DNA of 60,556 bases, taken from NCBI GenBank assembly GCA_015179025.1, contig WHUX01000281.1:1-60556 (forward strand). Direction: 5' to 3'. The DNA is from Terfezia claveryi. Lineage: Eukaryota > Ascomycota > Pezizomycetes > Pezizales > Pezizaceae. The notes beneath the pieces are model-generated. The model was not told where the DNA came from, searched no databases, and worked only from the letters and a program-made list of their open reading frames with translations. Shown here one piece after another: positions 55,679-60,556 of this stretch (the stretch's first letter is position 1; each line of letters opens with the position of its first letter). The position numbers were made by a program, and so were the translations under genes.

Positions 55679-56212
55679 CTACACGTATGTTAGGCCAACC
55701 GATTGCAGGGTTATAGAAGCGTTGGGATTCAAAAAGTTGATCACAAACGCCACCCCAATGCCCCTGCTGCCTCTCCCGGCGTTTGTAGCTGCATCGAGTT
55801 CGAATGTAGCATTCTGCTGTAGGTTACCCTCAGATGCCCATACCCGCTGCTGGCCGTAATAGATTTCAACTTTATCAACAACTGCCTGGGTGCTCTTGAA
55901 ATGCAGGTGAACTTTTTTCAGGTAAAGTGCGGTTGGGGTAGGCAAGCCGATTACAACCGTCTTGTTTCCCTGAGTATTATTGCCTGGACTGATGCCGGTC
56001 ATTTGTGTACCTTCATGCTTAAGGACTAGGTCTTCTGAAGCAGCGATAGCAGCCCAACCATGTGCGTGAGGCATTGTAAGATTGGTGCGTGCAACGTTGA
56101 AAAGTAATGTCTGAAAGGATCCCCAAGGAGATGATGGCGCGAATATACTTGTAGAGTATACTTCTCGTGCGATGTGAGCCGGGTGGGGTTGTGAAGTTTT
56201 GGCTAGAGTCAT
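55679..56212 (-). CDS. DUF6623-like small protein
   Basis: An intact single-exon frame of 177 codons runs from the ATG at 56212 to TAG at 55679-55681. An upstream in-frame TTG at 56233 was not preferred. The C-terminal 130 residues show a beta-rich pattern: MPHAHGWAAI, a GLPTPTALYLKKVHLHFKS strand pair, VDKVEIYYGQQRVW, then RGIGVAFVINF and SITLQSVGLTYV. The spacing of HGW, the LPTP motif, the VxVxxG strand and the GIGVxF strand resembles the DUF6623 family, whose function is unknown. No signal peptide or membrane segment is evident. It is one of the few intact host-type genes here and has no RIP-like stops, which suggests it is maintained. The family call is from memory of the pattern only. 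Confidence 0.6.
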   Translation of the reverse strand: MTLAKTSQPHPAHIAREVYSTSIFAPSSPWGSFQTLLFNVARTNLTMPHAHGWAAIAASEDLVLKHEGTQMTGISPGNNTQGNKTVVIGLPTPTALYLKKVHLHFKSTQAVVDKVEIYYGQQRVWASEGNLQQNATFELDAATNAGRGSRGIGVAFVINFLNPNASITLQSVGLTYV

Positions 56213-56261
56213 GGCTCCCTTTTTAAAGCGCAAAGGGCGTGATTAAAAGCACGAGCGCTGA

Positions 56262-56273
56262 TATATAGGACAG
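56262..56273 (-). promoter_or_regulatory. Possible TATA element of the DUF6623-like gene
   Basis: CTATATATCAG on the minus strand lies about 50-60 bp before the ATG at 56212. A second AT-rich block TTTAAAAAG is closer (about 56222-56230). Either could direct initiation. No support beyond position. Confidence 0.3.
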
Positions 56274-56296
56274 TGAGCCAGGGTGCTCCGATTCTG

Positions 56297-56610
56297 TTAT
56301 ACGTGGAGATTGCAGTTGTATACCAAGGGAGTCGCAGAACGAAAAGGAGCTTGTGAAGAACGATGCCTGTGATGCTGTGCATACTCGCAGCAGAGGTGTT
56401 TCTTTGCCTTTCGATATCTATATCTAACCATGCATGTGCGATATTTGCCTGATGGTTCGACCACGACCTGCAGCGAAAATGCCTACAACTGTCAATGTTG
56501 AAATGGATCACATTATACACAGCAGGAGTATGCCACGTAGCTTATTACACTCTCGGACGAGCACAATATCAGACATATAGTGGAGATCGCAGTTGCATCC
56601 CAAGGGCTTG
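56297..56610. repeat. Pair of diverged 35-bp direct repeats
   Basis: 56297-56330 (TACGTGGAGATTGCAGTTG, ATACCAAGGG) and 56575-56606 (TAGTGGAGATCGCAGTTGC, ATCCCAAGGG) are clearly related. They lie upstream of the minus-strand gene and could be a local duplication or remnants of one repeat. Confidence 0.45.
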
Positions 56611-56724
56611 GTATTTGGTTTATTCTTGCTGCAGAATTCAGTCTCTTCGACAGCCAAAGCTAGCTCGTATATTAATGACACTCCAAAATTTATTGTGCAT
56701 TACCAGTACCGCATCCACTGGTGT

Positions 56725-57047
56725 ATAAACGATCCTTGTCAGTTTGAAAAGGTTGATATTCGAGCGCAATGGTAACACACTCGCTGAGGAATAAAGTCCC
56801 CAGTTTGTTGAGAAAGTGCACTAATGCTAAGAATTTACATACATCGGATTAAACTACCCGGGAAAACTGGTGAATAAGACTCCTTGTCTGTATCTGAATC
56901 ATACTCTCAAAATCTGAGTCAAGGACGCTAATCTGCCCACAACTAGTAACGCCCCTACCACAAAAAGGAAAGAGCAAAGATACAGACAAGGAGTCTTATT
57001 CACCAGTTTTCCGTCGACGATGTCTTTAAACTGACAAGGATCGTTAT
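56725..57047. repeat. Outer inverted repeat around the small MITE
   Basis: AACGATCCTTGTCAGTTT (about 56728-56745) and its exact complement AAACTGACAAGGATCGTT (57028-57045) lie 280 bp apart and enclose the MITE at 56861-57012. They may be the ends of a larger element that received the inner one. Confidence 0.55.
56861..57012. mobile_element. Small MITE with 35-bp perfect inverted repeats
   Basis: The first 35 bp (56861-56895, starting GGAAAACTGGTGAATAAGAC) are exactly complementary to the last 35 bp (56978-57012). Only 82 bp lie between, without an ORF. The perfect match suggests recent activity. A convincing TSD is not visible, although TTAAACT occurs near both ends. The superfamily is unknown. 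Confidence 0.8.
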
Positions 57048-57202
57048 ATAGGATCGGTTATATCCTTGTTTCATTTTGCGGCTTATGCAGGTTAACCGCA
57101 TTCCGGTAGGTACCCCGCCTGCCCCGCATTCAATTCTATCACGTGGGGGCTGATCATCCATCCCTAACTTTCGCTTTCATTTTGCTCTTGCTTTTTGTAT
57201 CG

Positions 57203-57645
57203 GATTTTCTTTTTTGGGTTTTAACAACTCATTACTCCTATTCGGGCCCAGATGGATCCACCCGGAAACCCGGGTGGATTCAGGACAAGGCAAGCTAACC
57301 TGCCATGTCCGGCGCGAGAAATAGCCCAAGTGCCAAAATGGGGGAATCGAAGACCATATAGTTGTAACAAAGACGTAAACCGAACTCAAGTGCCAGATGA
57401 GACCAATAGACTACAGAAATTCAAAGGACTCAATTGAAGTTGGGGCTCTTATATTGCCATTAACTGTCATATGCCAGACCGAAAGGCTCCCTCCTCAAAA
57501 CAATATGAGACAACATGCGGGAATCCCTTTCCCTGCCAAAGCACTATCACAGTACAGTATGTTGGGTGACCTTTGGTATTTGCTTATACTGTAGGAATAC
57601 CCACCAATTGACTTGCCCAACTTTCCATCCACGGAGGCTCTCTAA
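57203..57645 (-). mobile_element. SINE-like retroposon S6 (duplicated locus, copy B)
   Basis: This is the same insertion as S3 in copy A. The reversed 3' signature is complete: AACTCATTACTCCTATTCGG, CCACCCGGAAACCCGGGTGG hairpin and GACAAGGCAAGCTAACCTGCC. The GGTCCC hairpin has partly lost an arm here. Confidence 0.7.
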
Positions 57646-58130
57646 CCCAAGCTCTCGTGCAGGACACTTAAACTCCCTGCGTAGTGAATACGAAGTCTGC
57701 ATGAATATACTTCCAGCACTAATTTCCGCATTACTAATCTTTCCACACGGTTCCACCCTTTATTTTACATGGCAATGCCAGTAGTCTCGCGTTATCTTGC
57801 CTGATAATGAGACAGACTGTCGAGCAAACACCTGCATGAGCTTGTTTGACTACTTGACTTTTGCTTTGTCCGCCTCCCGATTGCTTTTGCAAGGTGCCGT
57901 AGTTCATGATCACTATAGGTACTGACCAAGCTACGATATCCAACACGCTACTGCAGACTTTGTATTGAATACGAAGTCCGCATCAACTGTTTTCCCTTTA
58001 TATCATTGGCGATAGTTGATGTGTTGCTGTGATCTATGACCATGATGTCGAGTAGCTACGTTAGTGATTTCTGACCTCCAGATTGTGATCATTGCTGGAC
58101 ATTTTGTTGTTTGTGGTTGGGCCTGGTTTT

Positions 58131-58140
58131 ACATAAATAC
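58131..58140 (+). promoter_or_regulatory. Altered TATA region of apyrase copy B
   Basis: ACATAAATAC stands where copy A has TATATAAATA. The downstream CTCTCTCAAAACTACACTTGTG stretch is kept. Promoter strength is likely reduced, which fits a decaying copy. Confidence 0.5.
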
Positions 58141-58294
58141 TGCTATGATGCCTCTCTCAAAACTACACTTGTGAACACATGCACTACGCAAAACCTCAAC
58201 CGGACACTCTTTCTCTGCTTGCCCGCCATTGCACAAACCCAACTCATCCCCGTATATTAGACCTAAAAGAAGCCAAAAAATCTTGCTTCATTTG

Positions 58295-60556
58295 AGCCTG
58301 AGCTGAAGGAGAAGATGTTCCGAAGCTGTTTGTCCCTCACTCACATCCTGCACCGCAATTCATGGGGTTGATCATTATTGTAGCTAATGCCTTCGCTGGT
58401 CAATAGATGCTGTGGTGCTATCTCGTGACAGTGAAAACAAGCGCAACAAGATCACAGCTTACCACCTTTGGTCATCCCGCCCAGGGACAAAGAGGCCAAC
58501 GTGAAGGAAGTTCCAATCGGGAATGATTTTGGCAAGGAGGATTATACTAGCAAGTTGCTATGTGGTATTTATTCCGACAGATATGTACATGCTGTGTATC
58601 TCTAACTTGTTCCGCATCTCGGTGTAGATATCTTCACTGACCCGCTCGAACCTGACTACATCCAATGTGTGATTGATCTGTTATTGAAACGTGCGCACAC
58701 TGCCATTCAAAACACGATAAATCCACAGATCGAGAAAACGATCATTGGTCCAGGCATGATGCTGTTCCTTTGTATTATGTGCGCTTGAAGTCTAAGACCA
58801 CGAAAGATATTCCCGAAATAAAGAGAGGCTCGAGGAGATTGCCAAGCAGTACATTCCAGCGGTTACGATAGTGGCTACCGGTTCCGCATAGTTGCGAATG
58901 ACAAACGATTCCCGCACATAGGTCGGAGTGACAAAGGTTTCCCCGAGAACTATACCTATGACTCAGAAGCACTCGCACTAGAATTTATGAGAGAGGACTT
59001 TAAACCACTTCGGAAAGGTCTGTCAGCCCTATATCCCTAGCTGGGACTGCGTTCGTATCGCTGACAAATAATGTGTACATGTTGTGCTTAGCGACCGCGG
59101 TGTGTCATGAACCTAACACTGCATGGTCAATCACGCCTATTTCAAAATTCAGAATCGCGCTCATGATTGCGGGATGATTTTGGATCCGAAGCTCACTGTT
59201 TCAGCGGATAAACTAGCCGATGAATGCAAGCAATTCACTAAAGTATACATTGCCTGCCCAGAAACCGTGGATGACGGAACAAGATATACAATCTGCGTTA
59301 TAGGAAGCAGTTGGGCATGGGATGCTTCCCCGACGTAGGTAAAAGTCCAAAGCGCGCAACCGATGCCGAGGCCAATGATGACGATGATGACGGCACCAAT
59401 GATGACGATGATGACGGCAACATTGATGCCCAGTGTAAGTAATCCATGCAGGGCATCCAGAATGTGCGCTAATCCCGCACTAGACGTTGTAATAATTGAT
59501 GCCGGGTCCAGTGGCTCGCGGGTGTACGTGTACAAGTGGGAAAAGCCTGCCGGAGCGCCGCAGCCATACAAGTCACGGAGGTTGGTAGCATCCAAGCGAA
59601 GGATTTGACCGCAGATTCGGTTGTGGCCCCGGACCCGGCTCCGGCCCCGGTTCCTGCCCAGGTTCCTTATTGGGTGTCCTACGCAACTGCCTTTCAGTGT
59701 GGTGCGGCCTTCTGTGATGGCGATGGCGCATGCTGGCTGAAAAGAGGTGCAGGCCATCCCGAGCCCGAGCCACCCACTTTCGTTCCCGTAGTTGACGCTT
59801 TGCACAACCACAGGTATTTCCACGCTGGGCCATGATACAGCCACCAGGCTAAAAGCACGTGTGGAGCACCATCTCTACCCTCTCTTGGCTTATGCGCAAC
59901 ACATAATTCATGAAGATCACGGCAACCCCAAGAACGTGGGACTCTTCGTGGGCGCAACTGGCGGCATGCGTGCCCTTGGCAGCGCCGAAAGAATTCGAAT
60001 CGAGCTCTATATCAAAGTGGCCATACGGACTTATAAATTTGCCGGGCTCAACCGAGTGCCTTATGAAACCATTTCCGGTAAAGTGGAGGGTATTTTTGGG
60101 TGGGCGGCTGCTAATTACGAGGAAAACGCCAACACGCCAGCAACCTTCGGTACAGGAACGGACACCTGTGGCTATGTTGAGATGGGGGTCAGACGATGCA
60201 ACTTGCCTTTCATTCCGAAGACCTAGCCGTCACCCAGAATATTCACATTGGTCGCAACTTCCATGTGTTCGCACATTGTTGGGAGCACCATGGGGCTGAC
60301 GCGGCTTGGCAGAAACACCGTGACAGCCTCTACAACGGATCCGCTAAGCCTCAGATACGGCCCAGCAACATACTTGCGCACCATCATCACGCTGCCAGGA
60401 GGGATAACTGCCTACCAACAAGTGTTCGCGATGATGCACATCCCAACCCTCCAGGTGCCGATGGATACACTGGAAATGGTCTGTTTATTGCATGCGTACA
60501 CGAAATCCTCTCGCTGGCTGGCAGCTACTTCCCGAACGCCGATGGGACATGGAACC
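58295..60556 (+). pseudogene. GDA1/CD39 apyrase-family gene copy B, broken and cut by window end
   Basis: Exons matching copy A are present in order, but the ATG region is mutated (TCTTGCTTC in place of the start) and a TGA follows. Frameshifts relative to copy A occur near 59140 (one base lost in CGCCTATTT), near 59275, and at 59580-59610. A decisive one is in the G run 60184-60188 inside the fourth conserved region, where GYVEMG is followed by a shifted frame. Intact pieces include VVIIDAGSSGSRVYVYKWEK (59489-59545), LFVGATGGMRAL (about 59945), TISGKVEGIFGWAAANYE and, after the shift, GRNFHVFAHCWE. Just before the first conserved region copy B encodes an acidic DDDDDG tandem (59370-59430) absent from copy A. 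Homopolymer sequencing error could explain the 60184 shift, but not the loss of the start. Confidence 0.75.

Larger units (their letters stand above)
57062..60556 (+). repeat. Segmental duplication, copy B
   Basis: This is collinear with 6378 onward, same strand, beginning at ATCCTTGTTTCATTTTGCGGC. It continues to the window end, where it is still homologous to copy A (near 9960). Divergence includes many small indels, so the duplication is not very recent. Confidence 0.85.

Noticed and set aside
48289..56645. Shared TTCTTGCTGCAGAATT near 48300 and 56625 as a repeat pair
   Set aside because: The match is only about 20 bases and does not extend. It may be chance.

Overview
The window looks like a transposon-packed accessory region of a filamentous ascomycete (inferred). 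The grounds are short introns with GT..CTAAC/CTAAT..AG signals, chromodomain Ty3/gypsy elements, a Tad1-like LINE, pogo-type DNA transposons, a Helitron, and dense C-to-T/G-to-A type lesions (CAA/CAG/CGA/TGG turned into stops) of the kind left by RIP. I cannot name the species. Most open frames belong to mobile elements or are shadows of them. Few host genes are visible: two copies of a GDA1/CD39 (apyrase-family) locus and one small DUF6623-like gene.

Layout. 1-2430: LINE relic (+) interrupted by two nested SINE-like retroposons with clean target-site duplications (TSDs). 2430-6370: intergenic DNA with a pogo-type MITE (3599-4316) and possible transposase remnants. 6378-10579: apyrase locus copy A (promoter, SINE-like insertion, multi-exon gene). 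11540-16905: decayed Helitron, followed by a 24-bp minisatellite, a tRNA-headed SINE-like repeat and a second pogo-type MITE (17771-18239). 18620-19005: gypsy chromodomain relic. 19110-30452: Ty1/copia element (TSD TGCAC) with a Ty3/gypsy chromovirus (23314-29950, minus strand) inserted in its RNase H. 30630-31252: TA-flanked inverted-repeat element. 31440-34650: remnants of gypsy integrase, LINE ORF1, pogo transposase and SINE tails. 35545-36364 plus 45469-46550: one AT-rich island split by a second Ty3/gypsy chromovirus (36365-45468, TSD ATAAC), which carries its own nested non-autonomous LTR element (41282-43016, TSD GAGAC). 46573-48036: foldback element with palindromes, a 24-bp minisatellite and a repeat shared with 17.4-17.7 kb. 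48411-55311: almost full-length Tad1-like LINE on the minus strand with a 13-bp TSD. 55679-56212: DUF6623-like gene. 56861-57012: small MITE with 35-bp perfect inverted repeats. 57062-60556: apyrase locus copy B, running off the window end.

Reading of the whole. The two apyrase loci are direct, same-strand paralogues with matching promoters, the same upstream SINE-like insertion and the same intron positions, about 50.7 kb apart. The simplest reading is a tandem segmental duplication later inflated by transposon insertions. Copy A keeps an unbroken catalytic exon with all five apyrase conserved regions recognisable. Copy B has lost its start region and carries several frameshifts. The most novel candidate is the roughly 400-residue N-terminal extension encoded upstream of the apyrase domain, which I could not assign to any family.
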